Origin: Bog-756 sp963769905
GTDB taxonomy: Bacteria; Actinomycetota; Acidimicrobiia; Acidimicrobiales; RAAP-2
Direction of reading: 5' to 3'
Length of the DNA: 64,000 nt
Assembly (NCBI GenBank): GCA_963769905.1
Contig: CAVYNG010000002.1
Coordinates: forward strand, 620,001 to 684,000
Positions within the stretch are counted from its first letter, which is position 1; every line of letters starts with the position of its first letter. The notes under the pieces are model-generated. The model made no database searches. It worked only from the letters and a program-made list of their open reading frames with translations, and was not told the origin of the DNA. The position numbers were made by a program, and so were the translations under genes. Below are positions 27,726-35,039 of this stretch, in pieces.

Positions 27726-28718
27726 TCAGTCGATCTTTCCGAGCTCTCGAAGCCAGGTGATCGTCTTGATGAGGCCGTCGTCGAGACCCATGGGGACATA
27801 GCCGAGACGCTGGTAGGTCTTCGATTCGGTGAGACTGCGCCGCGGTGGTCGGCTCGATGCCGCTCTGACCGCGATCGCCACCAGGGTTGGTCCGAACACC
27901 TCGAGCAGCTCGGGATCCTCGGAGGGCGGGACATCCTCGACGCGGTGATCCAGACCGGCCAGTTCGCAGATTCGGTTGCATGCCCGAGCCGTGCTCACGA
28001 CCGCTTCGGGAAGGCCATCGAACATGTAGCGCTCGCCCGATACGCCGCGATCGAGGGCGAGGAGGCAGCCCCGCGCGACATCCTCGCTGTAGACCCAACT
28101 CACCGGGAACTCGAGATACCGGGTCACCCGTCGGCGAAGAGCGGAGAGCAAGACCCGGTTGAAGCTGGTTCGTCCGAGCGCATTGGACGCGACCGGAGAG
28201 CTTCCGAAGATCGCGCCGGGGTGGGCGCTCACCACGTCCTGGCCCGCCGCAGCGCGGGCCATGGCATCCTGGAAGGCCGCCATCTTGGTGATCGTGTAGG
28301 GGTCCGAGCTGGGATTCTTCGAGACGGGCGCATCCTCTCGATCGAGACTGCCGGTCGTGTCGAAGAACGTGCCGGTGCTCACCGCGACGACACGACCCAG
28401 TCCGAGTTGTGCCGCGGCATCGAGGACGTGCCGGGTACCGCCGACGTTGACCGCCTCGAAGTCGGGGAGGTTCTGGCTCGCCCCGCCGAGGAGCGCCGCA
28501 CAGTGGACGGCCGAGTCGGCCCCGGTCGCCGCTCGGCGCACGTCCTCGGCGTCGGTGATGTCACCGGTCACGATCTCGACACCCATCGACGCAAGCGGAT
28601 CGGTGTCCGCGCCCGCACGGGCGAGTGCCCGGACCCGGTCGCCACGTTCGACGAGGAGCTTGCAGACGTTGGCGCCGGCCAGTCCGGTGGCGCCGGTGAC
28701 CAGTACGGTCCGGCTCAT
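27726..28718 (-). CDS. NAD-dependent epimerase/dehydratase (extended SDR)
   Basis: A 330-residue extended short-chain dehydrogenase. The nucleotide site is TGATGLAGANV near residue 8, followed by GDITDAEDV, the Ser in VVAVSTGTFF, and the catalytic pair YTITK. The substrate-binding C-terminal part is typical of 3-beta-HSD/dihydroflavonol-reductase-like enzymes. It overlaps the upstream CMD gene by 4 bases (ATGA), and both lie below an SDR gene on the same strand, suggesting a three-gene catabolic operon. The substrate is unknown. Confidence 0.85.
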   Translation of the reverse strand: MSRTVLVTGATGLAGANVCKLLVERGDRVRALARAGADTDPLASMGVEIVTGDITDAEDVRRAATGADSAVHCAALLGGASQNLPDFEAVNVGGTRHVLDAAAQLGLGRVVAVSTGTFFDTTGSLDREDAPVSKNPSSDPYTITKMAAFQDAMARAAAGQDVVSAHPGAIFGSSPVASNALGRTSFNRVLLSALRRRVTRYLEFPVSWVYSEDVARGCLLALDRGVSGERYMFDGLPEAVVSTARACNRICELAGLDHRVEDVPPSEDPELLEVFGPTLVAIAVRAASSRPPRRSLTESKTYQRLGYVPMGLDDGLIKTITWLRELGKID

Positions 28719-29302
28719 GCCGATTCCACGGCAGGTGCCGCGGGCAGTGCACTGTCCACCTGACTCGGATCGAAGGCGATGACCGGGGGGCTGTCCCCGA
28801 AGACATCGAGCGTGTGGATGAAGCGGTGGAGCCCCATCGCGTTCGCGCAGGTGAAGCCCAGCTCGATGATCTGGGCCGCCGTGAAGACCTCGCCCAGCCT
28901 CCGGTAGGTTTCGTCGTCGATCGCGTGGTGGTCCGCCGACAGCAGGTCAAGGAACTCCACGGCCAACCGCTCCTGTTCGGTCAGTGCAGAGTGGCCGGGG
29001 GCGACGAGACAGGCGACGTCCTCGTCGGTGATGGAATCGTGCTTGCGGGACTGCATGCAGGGCTGGCATTCGCCGAGTTGGGCGCTCCGGATCCTGATGA
29101 GTTCGAGGATGCGTCCACCGAGCAGGCTCTGCTGTCCCCAGGCACCCCGCGCCGCGTTGGTCATGAGGATCTGATTGGTCCGGTAGGCGAAGATCTGAAG
29201 CGGAATCGGCGTGGCGTAGGTGCCGTCCGCCACCCCCTCTTCGATGATCCGGCGGGGTTTGTCCGCGAGCTGGTCCATCGGAATGGGTTCGATCCTCGGC
29301 AC
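28715..29302 (-). CDS. Carboxymuconolactone decarboxylase / AhpD-like protein
   Basis: A 195-residue all-helical protein of the CMD/AhpD superfamily, with the Glu-Cys-x-x-Cys signature GECQPCMQSRKHDS near 85-98. Members act as thiol peroxidases/disulfide reductases or decarboxylases. GGAGGA lies 7 bases before the GTG start at 29302. The C-terminal tail (about 165-195) is variable. It is flanked by two SDR oxidoreductase genes, which fits a role in aromatic or steroid-like breakdown, but no substrate can be named. Confidence 0.83.
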   Translation of the reverse strand: MPRIEPIPMDQLADKPRRIIEEGVADGTYATPIPLQIFAYRTNQILMTNAARGAWGQQSLLGGRILELIRIRSAQLGECQPCMQSRKHDSITDEDVACLVAPGHSALTEQERLAVEFLDLLSADHHAIDDETYRRLGEVFTAAQIIELGFTCANAMGLHRFIHTLDVFGDSPPVIAFDPSQVDSALPAAPAVESA

Positions 29303-29385
29303 GGTCGTCCTCCTCACGGTCGGCGCCGGGCGGCTTGTCGGCAGGCGCTCCGCTCGACTCGAGCCTAGGTCAGCCGCTGCGCCGT

Positions 29386-30183
29386 TCACTCCTCCGACGT
29401 GTTGCGCCCCACGTGCGCGGACATACCTCCGTCGATCGAGATCATCTGCCCGGTGATGTAGCGCGACTCGTCGGATGCGAGGAACAGGACCAGGTTGGCA
29501 ACGTCGTCGGGTTGGCCCAGTGACGGCACGAGGATCGCCCGTGTGAGCTCATCGAGCACGGCTTCGGAGAGGTGGGCGCGGACGGCGTCGGTGACCACGA
29601 GCCCGGGGAGGATGGTGTTGACCCGGATTCCCTGCCTGCCGTGTCCGCTGGCCACGTACATGGTCAGCGCGTTCACACCGGCCTTCGAGACTCCGTAGGC
29701 CGTCCGGGTCCGGTCTCCCTTGAGAGACGCTCCCGACGACATGTTGATGATCGATCCTCCACCGTCTCGGATCATCTCGGGGATGCAGTGCTTGCAGGTG
29801 AGCATCTGACTCCGCAGGTTGACGGCCAGTGTGCGCTCCCAGATGTCGAGGTCGAGGTCGGTCACCCGGGTGTCCCTCGACAAGAAATCGGAGTCGGTCA
29901 GAGCTGCGTTGTTGTGGAGGATGTCGAGCTGACCGAATTCACCGACAGTGGTCCGGACGGCTCTGACCACCTCGGCCTCTTCTGCGACATCCGCTTGCAC
30001 GGCCAACGCGATCCCGCCGGTTGCCGCGATGTCGAGGGCCACCTGCCGCGCGCGGCTGCCGTCGATGTCGACGACGGCGACCGCAGCGCCCTCGCGGGCC
30101 AGCGCCACGGCGGAGGCACTTCCGATCCCTCCGGCTCCGCCGGTCACGATCGCCGTCTTCCCCTCTACGCGCCCCACTGCCAC
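29386..30183 (-). CDS. Classical SDR-family oxidoreductase
   Basis: A 265-residue short-chain dehydrogenase/reductase of the classical type. NAD(P) binding is TGGAGGIG near residue 14, then DVAEEAEV, HNNAAL, the catalytic Ser in INMSSGASLKG, YGVSK (Tyr and Lys), and a C-terminal ITGQMISIDGG. The Asp in VVDIDGSR suggests NAD rather than NADP. The GTG at 30183 is chosen because GAGGAA lies upstream; GTG 30177 and 30225 are alternatives. It heads the SDR-CMD-SDR group; an inverted repeat just upstream may regulate it. Confidence 0.88.
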   Translation of the reverse strand: MAVGRVEGKTAIVTGGAGGIGSASAVALAREGAAVAVVDIDGSRARQVALDIAATGGIALAVQADVAEEAEVVRAVRTTVGEFGQLDILHNNAALTDSDFLSRDTRVTDLDLDIWERTLAVNLRSQMLTCKHCIPEMIRDGGGSIINMSSGASLKGDRTRTAYGVSKAGVNALTMYVASGHGRQGIRVNTILPGLVVTDAVRAHLSEAVLDELTRAILVPSLGQPDDVANLVLFLASDESRYITGQMISIDGGMSAHVGRNTSEE

Positions 30184-30218
30184 CTCGTTCCTCTGACTGT
30201 CGAGGGTGTCTGGAAGCC

Positions 30219-30232
30219 TTGACACTCGTCAA
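30219..30232. repeat. Inverted repeat TTGAC-N4-GTCAA, possible operator
   Basis: A perfect 5-bp inverted repeat with a 4-bp spacer lies 36 bp before the SDR start codon at 30183. It could be a repressor site, but no regulator gene adjoins it. Confidence 0.3.
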
Positions 30233-30392
30233 TGGCGAGCAGTGCGATCGACCCGCGGTGCACCTGGTGAACCATAGGTTGTGGTACGTAGAGCCGCCCG
30301 AAGGCGGGATCGGAAACGCAGAGCCGGTGGTGCGGACCACGTCCTCGGCACTCACCCGACGACCTCTAGGATCTGGCGGGGGTTCCCGGAGA

Positions 30393-31433
30393 GTGACGGC
30401 AAAGGGTCGGCGAGGTCCGCTCATGACCGCCGCCGCGGCGATGGCCGTGGTGCTCCTCGCCGCGTGCTCCGCGCAGGCCACGACGGCTTCGCCAGCCGTG
30501 GCGTCGGCCGGTGCGGCGGACAAGGCACCGCGGATCATCATCGACAGCGACCTGTCGTTGTGGTGGGACGACGCGACCGCGGTGGGGATGGCCAACGTCT
30601 TGCAGCAGCGCGGTCAGGTCCGGGTTCTCGGCATCATGTCCGACGTACGGAACCCGCTCGCGGTTGCCGCCATCGACGCCATCGACACCGCATACGGCCA
30701 CCCCCGCGTCCCGCTCGGCGCGGTGAGCGACAGCGGCGCCGACACGGCCGCCCATGGTTACACGGACGTCCTGGTCGAAGAGCTCCCGCATTCGATCCGC
30801 TCGAGCTCCGAGGTCCCGAACGCGGTGGTCCTCTACCGTCGGCTCCTCGCGGCGCAGCCCGATCACAGCGTGACCATCGTCGCCATCGGCGGCGATACGA
30901 ACCTGGCGGGTCTGTTGGGCTCGGGACCCGGACAGGGGAGTTCGCTCGGCGGCCGCTCGCTGGTGGCCGCGAAGGTGAAGCGACTGGTCATCGAGGACGG
31001 GCTCTTCCCCGACGGGGCTCCGCCCCTCACCAACGAGGCGATCGACCAAGCCGCGACCCGGGCGATCGTCACCGGCAACGACTGGCCGACCCCGATCGCA
31101 TGGGTCGACGGCTTCACCGGCATCCAGACACGGGTCGGGGGCGATCTCTGCCGGACGGCGTCGTCTCACAATCCGATGCGCATCGTGTACGAGGCGAAGT
31201 TCGGGTGTGGACCGCCAGGCGACGGTGACTGGGACGGGCCCACGCTCCTCTACGCGGTCGGTGGGCCTCAGGCGCTGTTCGTCGAACTGGGTCGCGGTGG
31301 TGCCGCTGTCGTCAACGGGTCGGGCGGGTTGTCGTGGCAGACCGACCCGCAACGAAGCGACGAGGTCTACGTGCACGTCCGCGACCAACAGGCCCTGAAC
31401 CAGCGGATCGACTCGCTCCTCTCGGCGCGCTGA
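30393..31433 (+). CDS. Nucleoside hydrolase-like lipoprotein
   Basis: A 346-residue exported protein. The N-terminus has basic residues, a hydrophobic core and a lipobox LLAAC near residue 27, so it is probably lipid-anchored outside the membrane. The mature part opens with PRIIIDSDLSLWWDD, which resembles the DTDxxxDD calcium site of inosine-uridine nucleoside hydrolases, though the first Asp pattern is changed (DSDLSLWWDD). IVAIGGDTNLAGLL and the VTGNDW region also fit the fold. A sugar-specific function is uncertain. GTG 30393 has a GGCGGGGG ahead; ATG 30423 is a shorter option. Confidence 0.75.
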   Translation: MTAKGRRGPLMTAAAAMAVVLLAACSAQATTASPAVASAGAADKAPRIIIDSDLSLWWDDATAVGMANVLQQRGQVRVLGIMSDVRNPLAVAAIDAIDTAYGHPRVPLGAVSDSGADTAAHGYTDVLVEELPHSIRSSSEVPNAVVLYRRLLAAQPDHSVTIVAIGGDTNLAGLLGSGPGQGSSLGGRSLVAAKVKRLVIEDGLFPDGAPPLTNEAIDQAATRAIVTGNDWPTPIAWVDGFTGIQTRVGGDLCRTASSHNPMRIVYEAKFGCGPPGDGDWDGPTLLYAVGGPQALFVELGRGGAAVVNGSGGLSWQTDPQRSDEVYVHVRDQQALNQRIDSLLSAR

Positions 31434-31583
31434 GACGCCGCCCGGACGAGGTGTCCGAGCAGGGACGTGCTCGGCACTGTTCATCGAGTGTTCAACATGC
31501 CGTAACCGCCCCGTCGTCAAGGTCCGTCAGGATGGATCTGGCTCCCGCATGTGATCCAGGTGTCGGCGGGCCATGGGGTGGTC

Positions 31584-31616
31584 GCTCCGCCATGCTTCCC
31601 CCCGGCATGGCGGAGC
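31584..31616. terminator. Strong stem-loop between convergent genes
   Basis: GCTCCGCCATGC (31584-31595) and GCATGGCGGAGC (31605-31616) form a perfect 12-bp stem with a 9-base loop. It lies between the lipoprotein gene and the convergent thioesterase gene, so it probably ends transcription from one or both sides. No T tract follows on either strand. Confidence 0.55.
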
Positions 31617-31656
31617 TCCACCGAAGCCGCGAGCAGCCGCGAGCAGGTCCGGCTCC

Positions 31657-32124
31657 TCAACCGGGCGAAGCGGCGGGGTCCTTGGCGCTGCCCGACTCCG
31701 GGGGCGCACCCTCGACGTTCTGGAGGCGGAGCTCGCCGTGGGCAATCAACCGGCCCGATTGGTCGGTGATGTCCGCGCGCCAGAGCTGGTGGGTCCGACC
31801 TTGATAGAGCGCGATGGCCTCGACGTCCACCCGGCCTGCGGAGAGCGACCGAAGGAAATGGGTGGTGTTGGTGAGCCCCACGGCCACCTGGCCGCGCTCG
31901 CGGACCGCCGTGGTCGCTCCGATGCTCGCCGCACTCTCGATCGCGGTGGCGTACACGCCCCCATGGACGATCCCCCAAGGAGTGTGGTGCCGGGCGTCGA
32001 GCTCGATGTGCCCGACCACCCTGTCGGCGGAGATTTCGTCGACGACGAATCCGGCGTGGCTCACGAACCCGCCGGCGGACTCGAGGGACGTGGCGTCGCG
32101 GCGAGGTGCCGCTGTCGTGCTCAT
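31657..32124 (-). CDS. PaaI-family hotdog thioesterase
   Basis: A 155-residue single hotdog-fold protein. The signature HHTPWGIVHGGVYATAIESAAS holds the helix with the catalytic acid of PaaI/YbgC-type acyl-CoA thioesterases, followed by VGLTNTTHFLRSL. Such enzymes hydrolyse aryl- or acyl-CoA esters. AGAGGAGG is 8 bases before the ATG at 32124. It is the last gene of a minus-strand group HxlR-TesB-PaaI, only 17 bp below the TesB-like gene. Confidence 0.85.
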   Translation of the reverse strand: MSTTAAPRRDATSLESAGGFVSHAGFVVDEISADRVVGHIELDARHHTPWGIVHGGVYATAIESAASIGATTAVRERGQVAVGLTNTTHFLRSLSAGRVDVEAIALYQGRTHQLWRADITDQSGRLIAHGELRLQNVEGAPPESGSAKDPAASPG

Positions 32125-32141
32125 GGAAGCCTCCTCTCGAC

Positions 32142-32969
32142 TCATCCGATGCGGATCCCTGCGAGCTGGGTCGCCTGCGCGACCAGACGGCCCGTCACGT
32201 CCCAGACGAAGCACGCCTCGTCGACCCGTCCTCCGTCGATGAGTTGTGCGCGCTGCAGGACGCGGACTGGACCCGGGGCGGGCAGGGCACGGACGTAGAC
32301 GGTCAGTTCCAACGTCGGGACCCATCCGCTGAACTCGATGTCGATGGTGGCGGGCGGGAACCCGTCGACCGCGAAGAGGAGCGCCACCGGGTCGAAGGTC
32401 TCGTCGCCGGGGAGACCGAGCCACCCGCGCAGCTCGCCGCGCCCGCTCGGTTGGCCGCCGGGAGCACCGCGCGTCGTGGATTCGAGGCATACGTCGATCT
32501 GCTCGAGGATGGCGATCCGCATCCCGCCCGGCCGCTCGGGCAGGAATCGTGTGCACTCCTCTTCGCCGGCTCGGCTCATCTCGGGAAGTCCGGCGTCCCA
32601 GTAGGGCACGGCGTCGGCCGACAAGTGCGACGCGGTCACCAGGGATTCGACACAAGGTCGACCGTCCTGCGCCATGCGAGCGCGCACCTGTGTGGCGGAG
32701 CGCCCGGCCCGGAGGATCTCGGTGTCGACAGTGACCGGACCCGGTTCGGGAGGTCGCAAGTAGTGCGCGCTGGCAGCGACGACGTGGTCATGCGTGCCGG
32801 TCCAGGTGGCCGCGCGGCCCAACATGGCGAGCAGGTAGCCGCCGTTCGGCTTGCCTCCGATCGTCCACTCGGGGTCGACCTCGCCGCCGAAACGTCCCGG
32901 CCCGATCGGGGCGAGCGAGGTGACATCGCCGAAAGAGCGCCGGTCCACCCGTGGCGCGTCGAGCGTCAC
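32142..32969 (-). CDS. TesB-like acyl-CoA thioesterase (double hotdog)
   Basis: A 275-residue protein with two fused hotdog halves. The first has PEWTIGGKPNGGYLLAMLGR and HYLRPPEPG; the second has DIEFSGWVPTLELTVYVRAL and a closing DVTGRLVAQATQL, the usual TesB end with the catalytic Asp-Thr-Gln region. The likely role is cleavage of acyl-CoA thioesters. The GTG start (32969) overlaps the HxlR stop by 4 bases, so both are co-translated and probably under HxlR control. Confidence 0.85.
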   Translation of the reverse strand: MTLDAPRVDRRSFGDVTSLAPIGPGRFGGEVDPEWTIGGKPNGGYLLAMLGRAATWTGTHDHVVAASAHYLRPPEPGPVTVDTEILRAGRSATQVRARMAQDGRPCVESLVTASHLSADAVPYWDAGLPEMSRAGEEECTRFLPERPGGMRIAILEQIDVCLESTTRGAPGGQPSGRGELRGWLGLPGDETFDPVALLFAVDGFPPATIDIEFSGWVPTLELTVYVRALPAPGPVRVLQRAQLIDGGRVDEACFVWDVTGRLVAQATQLAGIRIG

Positions 32970-33457
32970 GGCTTCGCGCTCACCATCTTGAAGAGCGGTT
33001 CCACAGAGCCGGGGCCGGCTTCGGCTCGACCATCTCGGGGCCCGAACGGCTGGCCGCACGCCGAACACGTCAGCACCGTATGTGCGACGTGGTTGCACGC
33101 GGTGTGCACCACTTCGAGCGGCGGACCGTCGGGTGCCGCGTGCCGGTCGCCCCACTCGCGCATGGTGGTGAGCACCGGCCAAAGATCGCGCCCTTTGTCG
33201 GTGAGCCGGTACTCGGAGCGCGGCGGGCGCTCGGAATAGGGGACCTTGGCAAGGACCCCTGCCTCGACCAGATGTCCGAGGCGCTGGTTGAGGATGTTGC
33301 GGGAGATCCCGAGGCGCCCCTGGAACTCGTCGAACCGGCGCACCCCGAGGAAGGCGTCCCGGATGATCAGCATCGACCACCATTCGCCCACCACCTCGAG
33401 GCACTGGGCCACCGAGCAGTGCATGTCCGAGAAGCTCTTGTGCTCCACAGCGGTCAC
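32966..33457 (-). CDS. HxlR-family transcriptional regulator
   Basis: A 163-residue winged-helix regulator. The HxlR signature CSVAQCLEVVGEWWSMLIIRDAFL with RFDEFQGRLGISRNILNQRL and the wing YSERPPRSEYRLTDKGRDL is complete, and extra C-terminal residues include a CSACG pair that could bind metal or sense redox with Cys in MHCSV. The GTG at 33457 matches the family start; GTG 33448 is possible. A palindrome directly upstream is the likely operator, and the TesB and PaaI genes follow in the same transcript. Confidence 0.9.
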   Translation of the reverse strand: MTAVEHKSFSDMHCSVAQCLEVVGEWWSMLIIRDAFLGVRRFDEFQGRLGISRNILNQRLGHLVEAGVLAKVPYSERPPRSEYRLTDKGRDLWPVLTTMREWGDRHAAPDGPPLEVVHTACNHVAHTVLTCSACGQPFGPRDGRAEAGPGSVEPLFKMVSAKP

Positions 33458-33465
33458 CGTAGTCA

Positions 33466-33480
33466 GTTCTATTATGGAAC
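33466..33480 (-). promoter_or_regulatory. Palindromic operator overlapping the hxlR-like promoter
   Basis: GTTCTAT-T-ATGGAAC is a 15-bp near-perfect palindrome (6 of 7 pairs) 9 bp before the start codon at 33457. Read on the minus strand it contains CATAAT, a good -10 element, so a repressor bound here would block transcription. Confidence 0.5.
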
Positions 33481-33508
33481 GCAATCCCAAGGGGTCGGGT
33501 GGCCCGGG

Positions 33509-34285
33509 TCAGGGGAGCGAAGCGGCGTCTTCGGAGCCGAGCCACTGTTCGAAGGTCGGCCCGGCCAGTGGGACCTCCGGGGAAGGCAGGACGGCTCCTC
33601 CACGGAGCGCACGGCCGGCCGCGCCGGGTACGTGCAACGGGACGACCACCGCACGGGTGCCGCGTCGCCGCAGGTACCTCCGAGCGAGTTCCACGAGGTC
33701 GTGGGTTTCGGGACCCGCGATCTGGATCATCTGGCCCGATGGGTCGACGGGCCCCGTCGCGGTCTCGACGAGGTGGTGGCCGACCGTGCGTGCCGCGATC
33801 GGTTGGGTGCGCATCGAGACCATGAGCGCCACTGGCCCCTTGCGGGTCGTCCGCATGATCTCGGTCGGGAACTCGTGGAACTGCGTGGCCCGGACCACCG
33901 TCGCAGGGATCGGTCCTTCGAGCGTCGCCTCCTCGTGGCGCTGCTTGCCTTGGTAGTAGCCCCAGCCGGGTACCCGGTCGACGCCGACGATGGAGACGGT
34001 GACGAGACGGCGCACACCCGATGCCGATCCCGCAGCGTGGAGGCGGCGGGTCACCTCCTCGAAGAAAGCGGTCACCGGTTTGCGCGCAAGGGTGTGCGGG
34101 TTGGTGGTGTCGACCACCGCGTCGACCCCCTCGAGCGCACGCCGGAGCTCCGGCTCGTTGGTGCGATCGCGGAGGTCGATCCCGCCGGACCGAGAGAGGG
34201 AGATCATCTCGTGGCCTGCCGCTCGACCCTCCTCGACGACGTACCGACCTACGGTGCCGGTCCCGCCTGCCACGGCGATCTTCAT
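33509..34285 (-). CDS. NmrA-like / NAD(P)-binding atypical SDR protein
   Basis: A 258-residue protein beginning MKIAVAGGTGTVGRYVV, an NAD(P)-binding GxxGxxG site. GVDAVVDTTNPHTL, VSIVGVDRVPGWGYYQGKQRHEEA and a C-terminal QIAGPETHDLVELARRYL match the NmrA/YcjP-type atypical SDRs, which act as redox sensors or reductases. The catalytic region YYQGK keeps Tyr and Lys. AGGAGGTGGA lies directly before the ATG. It is transcribed with the HD-domain gene upstream; the HxlR gene below has its own promoter. Confidence 0.85.
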   Translation of the reverse strand: MKIAVAGGTGTVGRYVVEEGRAAGHEMISLSRSGGIDLRDRTNEPELRRALEGVDAVVDTTNPHTLARKPVTAFFEEVTRRLHAAGSASGVRRLVTVSIVGVDRVPGWGYYQGKQRHEEATLEGPIPATVVRATQFHEFPTEIMRTTRKGPVALMVSMRTQPIAARTVGHHLVETATGPVDPSGQMIQIAGPETHDLVELARRYLRRRGTRAVVVPLHVPGAAGRALRGGAVLPSPEVPLAGPTFEQWLGSEDAASLP

Positions 34286-34332
34286 TCCACCTCCTGTCGA
34301 GGTGCCTGTTCCGGCCGCGGCACCCGCACCCT

Positions 34333-34875
34333 CTACTGCGAAGCGACTGCTTCGAGCAGCGATCGCCAGCCGGCGACGGGCCGAACCGGAGCACCGGGCA
34401 CCTTTGCGGCGTCATCGGCCCGGCGCAGGGCGACGGTCGCCTCCCAGTGCGCGCCTTCGCGGAAGGACTCCGTTTCGGCATCGTCCATCGCACCGCCCTG
34501 CGCTCGCAGGGAGATCGTGCTGGTCTCGCTGAGGACGGAACCGTAGGCGGAGTCGATCGCCACGAGGTAGCGCTTGGCATTCACATGGCTGGCGACGAGT
34601 GTGCCCACCCGCTCGCCGAGCACCGGTGCGACCAGCGCTGCACCGAGCCGCTCGTGCCCGGCCTCGCCGAGGTGGAGCGCGCTGGCGATGTCGTGGACGA
34701 GTCCGGCCGCGACCAGATCCGGGTCGTCGGGATGGGAGCTCGCCAGCAGCTCGGCCGTCTGCAGGAGATGGGCCTGTGCCGGTACGACGTCGTCGACGTC
34801 CTGGCTCGACCGTCCAGTGAGCGTCTCGAGGGCCACGAGGATCTCGTCCACGGAGGAGAACGGCGTCACCGCCAT
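34333..34875 (-). CDS. HD-domain protein
   Basis: A 180-residue helical protein with an HD-type metal site: QAHLLQTAELLASSH, then AAGLVHDIASALH (the His-Asp pair), then HERLGAALVAPVLGERV and SHVNAKRYLVA. This spacing matches the HD phosphohydrolases or oxygenases related to PhnZ and myo-inositol-oxygenase-like proteins. Whether it hydrolyses or oxidises cannot be told. The start at 34875 opens MAVTPFSSVDEI. A 21-bp tandem repeat with an internal palindrome lies 21 bp upstream. Confidence 0.75.
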   Translation of the reverse strand: MAVTPFSSVDEILVALETLTGRSSQDVDDVVPAQAHLLQTAELLASSHPDDPDLVAAGLVHDIASALHLGEAGHERLGAALVAPVLGERVGTLVASHVNAKRYLVAIDSAYGSVLSETSTISLRAQGGAMDDAETESFREGAHWEATVALRRADDAAKVPGAPVRPVAGWRSLLEAVASQ

Positions 34876-34895
34876 GCCGCCAACGTACCGTGCCC

Positions 34896-34937
34896 GGGAT
34901 CGATCCGGATGTCCGAGGGATCGATCCGGGTGTCCGA
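34896..34937. repeat. Two tandem 21-bp repeats with internal palindrome
   Basis: 34896-34916 and 34917-34937 differ at one base (GGATG/GGGTG). Each contains the palindrome GGATCGATCC. They lie between the HD gene start and tRNA-Met and may be regulatory. Confidence 0.6.
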
Positions 34938-34963
34938 GCCTGAGATAGAACATCACGCAGTGC

Positions 34964-35036
34964 GGGGCAGTAGCTCAGTGGTCAGAGCAGGGGACTCATA
35001 ATCCCTCGGTCGGAGGTTCGATTCCTCCCTGCCCCA
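34964..35036 (+). tRNA. tRNA with CAT anticodon (elongator Met or Ile2)
   Basis: A 73-nt cloverleaf: acceptor GGGGCAG pairs fully with CTGCCCC, anticodon loop CTCATAA gives anticodon CAT, T loop TTCGATT, discriminator A, no encoded CCA. The paired first base and lack of three G-C pairs next to the loop argue against the initiator; it is elongator tRNA-Met or the lysidine-modified tRNA-Ile2. The last 12 bases (35025-35036) are part of the 15-bp duplication made by the adjacent IS481-family element; the gene itself is intact. Confidence 0.93.
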
Positions 35037-35039
35037 CGG
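35025..35039 (+). repeat. Target site duplication, left copy
   Basis: CTCCCTGCCCCACGG, the tRNA 3' end plus three bases, immediately before the left end of the IS481-family element. Confidence 0.85.

Noticed and set aside
34964..35036. Initiator tRNA-fMet
   Set aside because: The first acceptor pair is intact and the anticodon stem lacks the three consecutive G-C pairs next to the loop.
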